From IMG/VR virus record IMGVR_UViG_3300028364_000976, positions 1 through 25,934 of that record: a DNA stretch of 25,934 nt; one strand, given 5' to 3'. The translations under genes were made by a program, and so were the position numbers. Positions 8,842 through 14,986 of the stretch are shown here, piece by piece. How positions within the stretch are numbered: position 1 is the first letter of the stretch; each line of letters begins with the position of its first letter. This DNA is from a virus. The notes under the pieces were generated by a model, which worked only from the letters and a program-made list of their open reading frames with translations, was not told the DNA's origin and did not search any database.

Positions 8842-9512
8842 TATCCGAACCTCATACCTTGGCTATTAAGATAGCCTCTGACCATGTCTTGCTGCGCGGG
8901 GGCAAACCCCGCCAGCATTGTGTTGTCACTCATCGTCTGACCACCCACGGGCAACGATCCAATACCCATAGAGGCAGGCATCATTGTGTTGCTGCCGCCA
9001 ACAGAAGGGATATTGGTTGACGCCATCTGGGCCACGGCCGGTTGCGGCTGCGCTCCAGCGGTGAGCATCGGGTTTGCAGATGCCTGCGTCCCCGTGTTCC
9101 GCTGCACAGCGGGGGCCGCAGGCATAGCAGAAGGCTGCTCACCACCACCTAAACTTTGTAGCGCTTTTGAAATGTTCCCGAGGTCCAGCTGCGGAGAGGC
9201 GGCGGCCGGGGCCGCGGCGCCAGCACCGGTCGTACCGGCGGCCGAGGTCGCAGCGCCGGGCGCTCCGCCCATCATGGCTCCGAGGGCCGTGCTCCCCGCA
9301 CCAAAACCAACTGCGTTGAGTGCCGCGTCACCAAGATCGCCGCCTGCAAGAAGCGTGCCAAGTCCTGCACCCAGCGCCTTTGGGGCGGCCGCAGCAAGAA
9401 GCCCGGCCCCCGCACCGCTGAGACCAAGAGCGCCTGCTATGCCCGTTCCAACTGTGGCGGGCAAAAGAGATGCCGCCATACTGCCGAGTAGGGGTGCAAG
9501 AAATGGAACCAT
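8841..9512 (-). CDS. Gly/Ala-rich hydrophobic phage structural protein, 223 aa
   Basis: The first 100 residues are strongly hydrophobic and glycine/alanine-rich (LAPLLGSMAASLLPATVG, GIAGALGLSGAGAGLLAAAA), resembling a membrane-inserting or channel-forming segment. The middle is Ala/Pro/Gln-rich and the end reads MVRGYLNSQGMRFG. No signal-peptide pattern is clear, since there is no basic N-terminus. A GGAG ribosome site lies seven bases upstream of the ATG. The ATG overlaps the stop of the 33-residue ORF just upstream (TAATG), and the gene's own stop overlaps the next start in the same way. By composition and place among ejection-type genes it may be a small membrane-active ejection protein like P22 gp7 or T7 gp14 in role. 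That comparison is inference, not homology. Confidence 0.75.
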   Translation of the reverse strand: MVPFLAPLLGSMAASLLPATVGTGIAGALGLSGAGAGLLAAAAPKALGAGLGTLLAGGDLGDAALNAVGFGAGSTALGAMMGGAPGAATSAAGTTGAGAAAPAAASPQLDLGNISKALQSLGGGEQPSAMPAAPAVQRNTGTQASANPMLTAGAQPQPAVAQMASTNIPSVGGSNTMMPASMGIGSLPVGGQTMSDNTMLAGFAPAQQDMVRGYLNSQGMRFG

Positions 9513-9613
9513 TATGCTTCTCCGCGCACCACGTCTGGTGCTGTCATAGTTTTCAAGGTGCTGCGCCGAAGAGGCGTGTCTGCCGCAGGGCAGGGTATGT
9601 TCTTAGGAACCAT
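9512..9613 (-). CDS. Likely small protein, 33 aa
   Basis: In the only sizeable gap of the structural operon, an ATG at 9613 opens a 33-residue frame beginning MVPKNIPCPAADTPLRRSTL and ending TAPDVVRGEA. Its TAA stop overlaps the ATG of the next gene (TAATG), exactly the geometry used by its neighbours, which is the main reason to believe it. No good ribosome binding site is visible before the ATG. The protein is basic in its middle and has no recognisable domain. It could be a genuine micro-protein or chance. Confidence 0.45.
   Translation of the reverse strand: MVPKNIPCPAADTPLRRSTLKTMTAPDVVRGEA
9526..9541 (-). other. Perfect 6-bp hairpin just before a ribosome binding site
   Basis: On the - strand GCACCA, four-base loop GACG, then TGGTGC. 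It ends two bases before the GGAG ribosome site of the 223-aa gene. Two weaker hairpins lie a little upstream (9564-9576 and 9580-9593). It could modulate translation of the ejection gene, but it also lies inside the small ORF's 3' end. Confidence 0.3.
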
Positions 9614-9651
9614 ATCAGATGTTCTAATACGGTGCAACGAAAGGCTCCACC

Positions 9652-9948
9652 CTATGGAGTCACGACGGTAACGCCGCCAACACTTGCGGTGGCAGACGAG
9701 CCTCGTACATGCGGCGTGTCCGTCAGCACCACCTTCAGAAACCCACTCTGCTGGAACACCGCGCCTTCGGGCAGGCCGACATCGTCAGTCTGTAGCGCGG
9801 TCAGCGTCAAAGCCGTCGCCCGTAGCGGGCCTGGTACTTGGCTCTGCTGGGCGAACACAGCGAAGTTACGAATGAGCTGCGAGAAGTACGACTGGTTGTA
9901 CTCTTGTGGAGGGTTCGGAAAGAATGGAATCGGTACGCCGCGGCTCAT
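9652..9948 (-). CDS. Small conserved phage structural protein, 98 aa
   Basis: Begins MSRGVPIPFFPNPPQEYNQS, followed by a helical stretch (QSYFSQLIRNFAVFAQQSQV) and a beta-rich C-terminal half (LKVVLTDTPHVRGSS, SVGGVTVVTP). I recognise this N-terminal type (GLPIPFFPNPP.EYN) from short proteins encoded beside tail genes in marine phages; it has no assigned function. The start overlaps the stop of the nozzle-like gene by one base (TGATG). Downstream is a gap of 139 bases up to the next large gene, most of it occupied by the small ORF at 9512-9613. Likely a minor virion or tail protein. Confidence 0.8.
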   Translation of the reverse strand: MSRGVPIPFFPNPPQEYNQSYFSQLIRNFAVFAQQSQVPGPLRATALTLTALQTDDVGLPEGAVFQQSGFLKVVLTDTPHVRGSSATASVGGVTVVTP

Positions 9949-11843
9949 CAGCGTCTCCCGTCGGGTCGCAAGTCATATCGCATGCTGCCAAGGCGCCAGC
10001 CCACACCAGAGCCGTCCGACGCGATGCGTACGCTGAACTGCCTGCCGCGCAGACGCAGGTGGATCTGCTCAGTGCTCTCGTCAATCGTGCTTGTCGTGGT
10101 CCGCAGGTAGTTGCCGTTGGTAAAATTCCGCACGCGCGTGGTTACGTCTATCGACGGAGATTCGGTCGAGGAGTTGCGGAAGTCCACGTCGGGGATCATT
10201 CGGCGCATGAAAATGAACTGCTCTCCGTCGCCCATATCAAGCGGGCTGGACTGCACAAAGGCGTCTATTGGTGACGCGGGGACCGTGCTGCCGTCGTCGA
10301 ACCCTGTCTCGTGGTTGTACAAACGCTTGTCAGTGCTGGCCGCCACCGGCAGCTGCTCGATGCCGCGGTCAAGCCACGCCGTGCGCGCCAGCGAACCGTA
10401 GTACCACAGGTTCTCGAGGTAATTGAACACAACGTACCGATCGTTTTCAGCGCTGTTCGCCGACGGGTAGAACCACCAGATCTCGCTGTTCGCCGTGTTG
10501 GCGGCCGCAAAGATCTTCTCCACCTGATCGAAGTTCATGTCGTTGAACACAAGGTCCCGCACAGAGCAAGGCAGCCGGTTGACCGTCCCCTCGTAGACGT
10601 AGAACTCGTTCCGTCCCATCCAGAAGATCCTGTCGTCCACGGCTACAACCGCGTTCGGGCTCTGGATCGTGATGTTCTCAGAAACCTTTGACAGGCCGAA
10701 CGTGAACGGGGGGCCAATGAACTGCATGGCGTACATGGAGACGTCGGTGAAGATGATTGTCTGCTGGCGGGTCTCGACGGCACGGATGATCTTGGACCCA
10801 GAGCCGAGGCGCAAGTCGCCCGCTGTGTTGGTCGCGGTCGGCAGCCAGTCCACCACGGACTCTTGATCCGAGAACCGGATGAGCAGGGGGTCTTGCACGC
10901 CGACGTCGGTGAAGGGGTCGCACCCGAAGGCGATGACGTGCCGGTCGATGTCCGACACCATGACCTGCGTTGCCACGGTAGGGGCAGAGATTGCTCCAGA
11001 TAGATCGCTGATCGCCACGCCGCGGTTGTTGCTCAGCCCTGCAGAGGAATCCCAGAGGTAAATGCCGCCGTTGACGACGTTGAACAGCAGGTCCTCGCCA
11101 AAGTTGTCGTGGCTCCACAGACGCAAAGTGTCTTTGATGAGATCAATGGTGGCGGCACTGCCCCACGCGCCGCGGCTCCACGGGCCTGCGCCCCAGCCGG
11201 TGCCGAACACAGAGGTGTCGAGACCGATGTTGATTTGATACGCGCCGATCACGCCCGCCCCGCCGTCGCCGGTGTCGGAAGCATTGGCCGCCACAAGCGT
11301 GGGGGTGTAGACCCCGTTGATCGTGATCTGCGATAGCGAGGCCACGGCCCGCGCCAGAATAGTGTAGGTCGACGAGTCGACGACCGAGGCAATCTGATAC
11401 TCTTGGTTCAGGATGTCAGCGGTGATAACGCCGCCAAGGCTGGCCGCATCAGTGTACGTCACGAAGTCCCCGGCCACCGCGCCGTGCGTCGGGTCCGACA
11501 CAGTCAGCACAGAAGAGCCGTTGACCGCAGCAAACGTAACGGCTCCGGCCGAAGTCGTGCGGCGGATGGGGGTGACGTCGTAGTACCCCTGACCGTACTC
11601 GATGTAGTACTTCAGGTGCGTGCCAACGCCGAGGTAGGTCTCAAGGCCCAAGGTCCGCCAGATATGAAGCGCGCGGCACGATCCGAGGAACGTGCTGTTC
11701 CCAAGGCGGGCCCAGCCGCCGATCTTCTCAGGATATCCAAACCGGAAGCGAATCTTGTCGCCGTCGAACCATCCACCCTCGTTGCTATACGAAGTGATCT
11801 CTCGGTTAATACCGGGACGGAACTGGAGTTTTGTCAGTGGCAT
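9948..11843 (-). CDS. Tail nozzle / DNA-stabilisation-like protein (P22 gp10-like), 631 aa
   Basis: The N-terminus (KLQFRPGINREITSYSNEGG...GDKIRFRFGYPEKIGGW) is a signature I associate with large podovirus tail proteins. Later come beta-strand-rich repeats typical of a propeller (HVIAFGCDPF, KIIRAVETRQQTIIFTDVSM, AVVAVDDRIFWMGRNEFYVY, RYVVFNYLENLWYYG). A tryptophan-rich box GWGAGPWSRGAWGSA lies at 216-230, and the C-terminus (LRGRQFSVRIASDGSGVGWRLGSMRYDLRP) is another family-type ending. Placement in the tail module and size fit a distal tail nozzle or stabilising protein such as P22 gp10; this assignment is by resemblance only. AGGATG just upstream serves as ribosome site and overlaps the end of the preceding epimerase gene. 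Virion location is probable. Confidence 0.7.
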   Translation of the reverse strand: MPLTKLQFRPGINREITSYSNEGGWFDGDKIRFRFGYPEKIGGWARLGNSTFLGSCRALHIWRTLGLETYLGVGTHLKYYIEYGQGYYDVTPIRRTTSAGAVTFAAVNGSSVLTVSDPTHGAVAGDFVTYTDAASLGGVITADILNQEYQIASVVDSSTYTILARAVASLSQITINGVYTPTLVAANASDTGDGGAGVIGAYQINIGLDTSVFGTGWGAGPWSRGAWGSAATIDLIKDTLRLWSHDNFGEDLLFNVVNGGIYLWDSSAGLSNNRGVAISDLSGAISAPTVATQVMVSDIDRHVIAFGCDPFTDVGVQDPLLIRFSDQESVVDWLPTATNTAGDLRLGSGSKIIRAVETRQQTIIFTDVSMYAMQFIGPPFTFGLSKVSENITIQSPNAVVAVDDRIFWMGRNEFYVYEGTVNRLPCSVRDLVFNDMNFDQVEKIFAAANTANSEIWWFYPSANSAENDRYVVFNYLENLWYYGSLARTAWLDRGIEQLPVAASTDKRLYNHETGFDDGSTVPASPIDAFVQSSPLDMGDGEQFIFMRRMIPDVDFRNSSTESPSIDVTTRVRNFTNGNYLRTTTSTIDESTEQIHLRLRGRQFSVRIASDGSGVGWRLGSMRYDLRPDGRR

Positions 11844-11852
11844 CGGGGCATC

Positions 11853-12602
11853 CTAGAACAGAGCGTTGGTCTTGGTCATGTCCGCTTGCGTGTACCGCTG
11901 GTAGCCGGAGATGGTAGGCATCGGCACTGTGACTATCTCCGCGTTAGTTCCAAGGGCCACGGACCGAGCAACATCCATAAAAGACACAGCTTCCCCGGTC
12001 CCTAAGTTATACACGCCGCTCACATCCAAGTCAAATAACCGTTTGTGGACCTCGATCACCCTCTCCACCGGCACAAAGTCCCTGTATATCGCATCGCTGC
12101 CCTCGAACACTTCGATCCGCCCGGTCGCCGCCGCCTGCTGCCGGAACCGTGTGTGCGGAGAGGGCTGGTCCTTGTGATCCTCGTGCGGACCGTAGACGTT
12201 GAAGTAGCGAAACGCCTGCACCGGCATGGGCCAGTCGCGCGAGGTGATGCACTGCTCCACGAGGTGCTTTGATTTGGCATACAGGCTTTGCGGATTGGGG
12301 CTGTCGGTCTCCCGAAAGGTCGTAGCATCAGGCCCGTACACAGACGCCGACGATGCAAACTGTATGGGTATGCGACGCAGGGCGCACCGGTCCAGCAGGT
12401 CGATGCTGAAGTACACGTTCTGCTCCTGCAGCCTGTCCCAATCTTGGCAGGCAGTGCTGGAGATAGCGCCCAGATGGATCACGCGGTCGATCCCAGCGAG
12501 AGAAAAAGGGCCGTCGCCCCACTCGTAGCCCACCGATCCCGGCAGTGCCGCCATCATGTTCTGGCCGATAAAGCCCTTGTGCCCTGTGATCAGAATAGCC
12601 AT
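11853..12602 (-). CDS. hldD: ADP-L-glycero-D-manno-heptose 6-epimerase-like NAD(P)-dependent epimerase
   Basis: A short-chain dehydrogenase/reductase of the extended type, 249 aa. The Rossmann motif GHKGFIG is at 7-13, with ASSASVYG (catalytic Ser region) and YAKSK (YxxxK catalytic pair). Several stretches follow E. coli HldD closely in order: FRYFNVYGPHEDHK, FEGSDAIYRDF, YNLGTGEAVSFMDVA, and the C-terminal YQRYTQADMT. HldD converts ADP-D-glycero-D-manno-heptose to the L,D form used in LPS inner core. The protein ends soon after TQADMT and is about 60 residues shorter than the E. coli enzyme. It overlaps the preceding HAD gene by 13 bases and lies directly before the tail nozzle gene. A related UDP-/GDP-sugar epimerase cannot be excluded. 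Confidence 0.8.
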   Translation of the reverse strand: MAILITGHKGFIGQNMMAALPGSVGYEWGDGPFSLAGIDRVIHLGAISSTACQDWDRLQEQNVYFSIDLLDRCALRRIPIQFASSASVYGPDATTFRETDSPNPQSLYAKSKHLVEQCITSRDWPMPVQAFRYFNVYGPHEDHKDQPSPHTRFRQQAAATGRIEVFEGSDAIYRDFVPVERVIEVHKRLFDLDVSGVYNLGTGEAVSFMDVARSVALGTNAEIVTVPMPTISGYQRYTQADMTKTNALF

Positions 12603-12886
12603 TGCGCTTTGTCATCCACCCATACGTCATATTGCGGCTTGCCCATGCGGAACTCGTGGTATTTGCAGCCCCACTCCGACAGCTGGCTACAGGTCAAGTC
12701 TGCCCAGTCTTTACCGGATGCCGCGCCGCGCGCCGTCCAGTACACGATTGTGTGGCCCTCGTCGTACAGCGCGTTGATCTTCGCGATCCTGTCGTACAAA
12801 GGTTGGGCGTTAGGGTAGTCGCTGGCCGTCTGCGTGCAGATCGTGCCGTCGATATCAACCACATATTTCTTCAAGGGTTGGGGCAT
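12590..12886 (-). CDS. Small HAD-superfamily phosphatase (sugar-phosphate type)
   Basis: A 98-residue capless HAD fold. Motif I is VDIDGTIC (nucleophile D11, general acid D13), motif II is WTARG with T51, motif III is Lys83 in MGKPQYD, and motif IV is VDDK with D91/D92. All catalytic residues are present despite the small size. Similar mini-HADs occur in capsule and LPS gene clusters. Here it overlaps the heptose kinase by 32 bases upstream and the epimerase by 13 bases downstream. That supports a role in the same pathway, possibly removing the 7-phosphate of heptose 1,7-bisphosphate as GmhB does. It lacks the zinc-binding cysteine loop of GmhB, so that role is inference. Confidence 0.8.
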   Translation of the reverse strand: MPQPLKKYVVDIDGTICTQTASDYPNAQPLYDRIAKINALYDEGHTIVYWTARGAASGKDWADLTCSQLSEWGCKYHEFRMGKPQYDVWVDDKAQWLF

Positions 12887-13580
12887 ATGTTCCTCTGTGT
12901 TGGCAGGTTATAGCAGCCGCGCGGTTGGCAAACATCATCGCCTCCGCCAGATTGCTCGGGTCTTGGACCATCTGCCACGCAAAGGCAGCCAGATACGTAT
13001 CGCCCGCGCCGCACGGATCGACAACCTGAATATCCCGCGTTGGAGCATAGTGGTCCGCGGACCGCGAACCTCGGTTGCCGAGCGTCACAACAAGGTTCTT
13101 GGGCGGTGACACCAGCGCCTCGGCCTCCGCTTCGTTGACCTTGATCCACGCCGCTGTCATCAAACTCAGGTTTTGCTTCTTGGTGTCAACAAACAGGGGA
13201 ATCTTGCCATCAAGCTCTTGCAGAATGTCATGGGACACAAATCCCTTGCCGTAGTCTGACACCACCACAGCGTCGTAACCGGACAGGTCAGGCAGGTGGC
13301 CCAATGGGCTACTCGGTCTGTCGTAATCCACGCGCAGCAATTGTGTCCCATGGCGCGCGTCGATGTAGCGTTCCTTCTCGGACCACGGCTCAGGGGGCAG
13401 CATTATCTTCACCTCTGCCCCCAGCGCGATCAGGTTGTTGGCCACGTTGGCAGCCATCCCGTCTTGGACGGTGGTGACGAGATTGTTCAGGAGCGGGGCC
13501 GCCGCTTCTGGGTTCTTGCGGCTGCTGCTGCCGTGGATGTAGACATCCCGGCACGCGTCACCGATGACCAAGACCCTCAT
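12855..13580 (-). CDS. hldE1: PfkB-family kinase, D-glycero-beta-D-manno-heptose-7-phosphate kinase-like (HldE domain 1)
   Basis: A ribokinase/PfkB fold of 241 aa. GDACRDVYIHG (7-17) and the GMAANVANNLIALGA substrate loop (41-55) are the family N-terminal signature; VVSDYGKG is at 106-113; the C-terminal signature DPCGAGDTYLAAFA (188-201) includes the anion hole GAGD with catalytic Asp194. Spacing and several words (SDYGKG, GDxxxDxY, ANxAAA) match the kinase half of HldE/RfaE, which phosphorylates heptose 7-phosphate at C1. It is much shorter than the roughly 315-residue E. coli kinase domain, having lost loops in the middle, and the usual VTGAGD is PCGAGD. The adenylyltransferase half is a separate gene two positions upstream. 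It overlaps the cupin as ATGA. Another phosphosugar substrate is possible. Confidence 0.8.
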   Translation of the reverse strand: MRVLVIGDACRDVYIHGSSSRKNPEAAAPLLNNLVTTVQDGMAANVANNLIALGAEVKIMLPPEPWSEKERYIDARHGTQLLRVDYDRPSSPLGHLPDLSGYDAVVVSDYGKGFVSHDILQELDGKIPLFVDTKKQNLSLMTAAWIKVNEAEAEALVSPPKNLVVTLGNRGSRSADHYAPTRDIQVVDPCGAGDTYLAAFAWQMVQDPSNLAEAMMFANRAAAITCQHRGTYAPTLEEICG

Positions 13581-13924
13581 GGCTGGCTGTCTCCGGGGCG
13601 GACCCGGTAGTTGTCGTCGGGGTCGTCAAAGGTCGATACTTCGACCACGGTCCCCGCTTTAATACAGATGAGCTGGTGTGGGACAAGCGGGGCGTTGCGC
13701 CATGTGTCTCCGGGAAGCAGGGGCATTTCATGCTCAGAGGCATCGGTCGTGTCGATCCAGCGAAGGGTGAATTCGCCGCTTTGCACGAGCCACGTTTCAT
13801 CTTTGGTCCGGTGGAAGTGCATCGAGAAGCGCTTGCCCGCCTCGAACACCATGTTCTTGCCGCAGTATCCGGGCTGATCAGCCCAAATCTCTTCCCGTCC
13901 CCAGCCCTTCGGTATAATTATCAT
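13577..13924 (-). CDS. Cupin-domain protein, phosphomannose-isomerase-like
   Basis: A single-domain cupin of 115 aa. It starts with PKGWGREEIWA, the entry strand typical of the mannose-6-phosphate isomerase C-terminal cupin. Cupin motif 1 (H36 and H38 in SMHFHRTKDETWLVQSGEF) gives the HxH...E metal ligands, and motif 2 is PGDTWRNAPLVPHQL. It sits between the HldE2- and HldE1-type genes, overlapping both (47 bases upstream, 4 bases downstream), so it is almost certainly part of the same sugar pathway. It may be an isomerase or epimerase of a phosphosugar, or a nucleotide-sugar 3,5-epimerase-like cupin. The chosen ATG has AAGGA nine bases upstream. The exact reaction is not determined by sequence. 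Confidence 0.75.
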   Translation of the reverse strand: MIIIPKGWGREEIWADQPGYCGKNMVFEAGKRFSMHFHRTKDETWLVQSGEFTLRWIDTTDASEHEMPLLPGDTWRNAPLVPHQLICIKAGTVVEVSTFDDPDDNYRVRPGDSQP

Positions 13925-14297
13925 TGTTCAAAATCCTTGTTGTAGACTTGCCGTCAACATACGGCAGAACAACAACCTTTGCCAAGCCGTAACCGACGAT
14001 GTCCTCGGCGGTATAGTCCCCGCCCTTTGTAACTACATCCGGTTGCAGCGATACGATCAGATCGTATGGGGTGTCCTCATCGAAGATCACCACCTCGTCC
14101 ACGCAGCGCAGGGCCTGTAGCATGCGCTTGCGGTCGGCCTGATTGTTGACCGGGCGACTCGGGCCTTTTAACCGGCGCACCGAGGCGTCGGAGTTAAGAC
14201 CTACGACAAGCCGGTCTCCTAGGTTTTTCGACTGCTCGAGGTATTGCAGGTGCCCGACATGCAGGATGTCGAAGCAGCCGTTGGTGAAGATCAGCAT
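13878..14297 (-). CDS. hldE2: Heptose-1-phosphate adenylyltransferase-like (HldE domain 2 / RfaE2), 139 aa
   Basis: A nucleotidyltransferase of the cytidylyltransferase-like superfamily. The HxGH-type motif lies in TNGCFDILHVGH (5-16), followed by YLEQSKNLGDRLVVGLNSDA and LKGPSRPVN, nearly word-for-word with the C-terminal domain of E. coli HldE. KGGDY (91-95) and DGKSTT (114-119) complete the family signature. HldE2 transfers AMP from ATP to heptose 1-phosphate, giving ADP-heptose. The gene overlaps the GT25 gene by seven bases and the cupin by 47 bases. After ILNN the last residues are encoded entirely within the overlap with the cupin gene. A glycerol-3-phosphate or other sugar-phosphate cytidylyltransferase is a less likely alternative. 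Confidence 0.88.
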   Translation of the reverse strand: MLIFTNGCFDILHVGHLQYLEQSKNLGDRLVVGLNSDASVRRLKGPSRPVNNQADRKRMLQALRCVDEVVIFDEDTPYDLIVSLQPDVVTKGGDYTAEDIVGYGLAKVVVLPYVDGKSTTRILNNDNYTEGLGTGRDLG

Positions 14298-14983
14298 GAC
14301 AGGTCGTCGTTGCGCTCGGTCGTGCGGCCCTCCGTGGGGCGGCCCAGAATCGTGGTGTCCGGCTCTTTGACGTCGTGCGCGTAGATGCCCATCTGGTGGA
14401 TCGGGAAGACGTCGGCACGCAGCAGGATGTCGAGCGGAGCGCTGATCCCGTACTTGAGCACATGGGCCAGCATGTTCTTGGCCACAGCAGGGTCGATGGC
14501 GTAGGCGTGGGCCCGGCAGATGAAGTGGTAGTTCGGCCCTTCACTGGCATGGGGTGGTGTAGGGAGCACCTGCCAGCCTTGGTTCACCTGCTCGTTGCTG
14601 CCCAGATAGCAGATCGAGTTGAACACGGCGTGGTGGGCGTAGGGCTGCACCATCACACTATCGTGTTCGAGAACCACCAGCGGGCGGTCGTCGATCACGC
14701 ACTTCTGCCAGAGGCTGATGTGGCTCAGAGCACAGGCCACCTCGCCTCGCGTCAGATAATGGTCTGTCACCTTGACCATTGCAGGCACACCGCCGTGGTG
14801 GGCAGGAGGCACGATAGGGTTCTGAATGCCGTCGTAGGCGTCCCAGTATTCCCAGTCCATGCCCGCCAGATCGCAGCTCTCCGCCGCGCGCTGAGCCTTC
14901 TGCATCGACATCTCGTGGTTCGGGATGCGGATGATGTAGGCTTTGGTAACGGACTGGTCGTAGCTGTAGTTCAATGATTGCAC
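14291..14983 (-). CDS. Glycosyltransferase family 25 (LPS-type) protein
   Basis: A 230-aa protein with the GT25 pattern: N-terminal strand KAYIIRIPNH (14-23), the signature RGEVACALSHISLWQKCV (79-96), then the strand PLVVLEHDSVM (101-111). The usual acidic EDD motif is EHD here (106-108). The C-terminal part has HAYAIDPAVAKNML and APLDILLRADVFP. GT25 enzymes add galactose or related sugars to LPS cores or proteins. The start is GTG at 14983, three bases after the RCC1-C stop; an ATG further in would remove the first beta-strand. It heads the heptose cassette, overlapping the adenylyltransferase by seven bases. Acceptor (LPS or virion protein) unknown. Confidence 0.8.
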   Translation of the reverse strand: MQSLNYSYDQSVTKAYIIRIPNHEMSMQKAQRAAESCDLAGMDWEYWDAYDGIQNPIVPPAHHGGVPAMVKVTDHYLTRGEVACALSHISLWQKCVIDDRPLVVLEHDSVMVQPYAHHAVFNSICYLGSNEQVNQGWQVLPTPPHASEGPNYHFICRAHAYAIDPAVAKNMLAHVLKYGISAPLDILLRADVFPIHQMGIYAHDVKEPDTTILGRPTEGRTTERNDDLSC

Positions 14984-14986
14984 GGG

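Noticed and set aside
9614-9651. Possible sigma70-like promoter (TTGCAC ... TATGGT on the - strand)
   Set aside because: Matches to consensus are weak (about half of the bases), and the surrounding operon does not require an internal promoter.
9645-9659. Hairpin over the stop codon of the 98-aa gene as terminator
   Set aside because: Only a five-base-pair stem and no run of T after it; insufficient for a rho-independent terminator.
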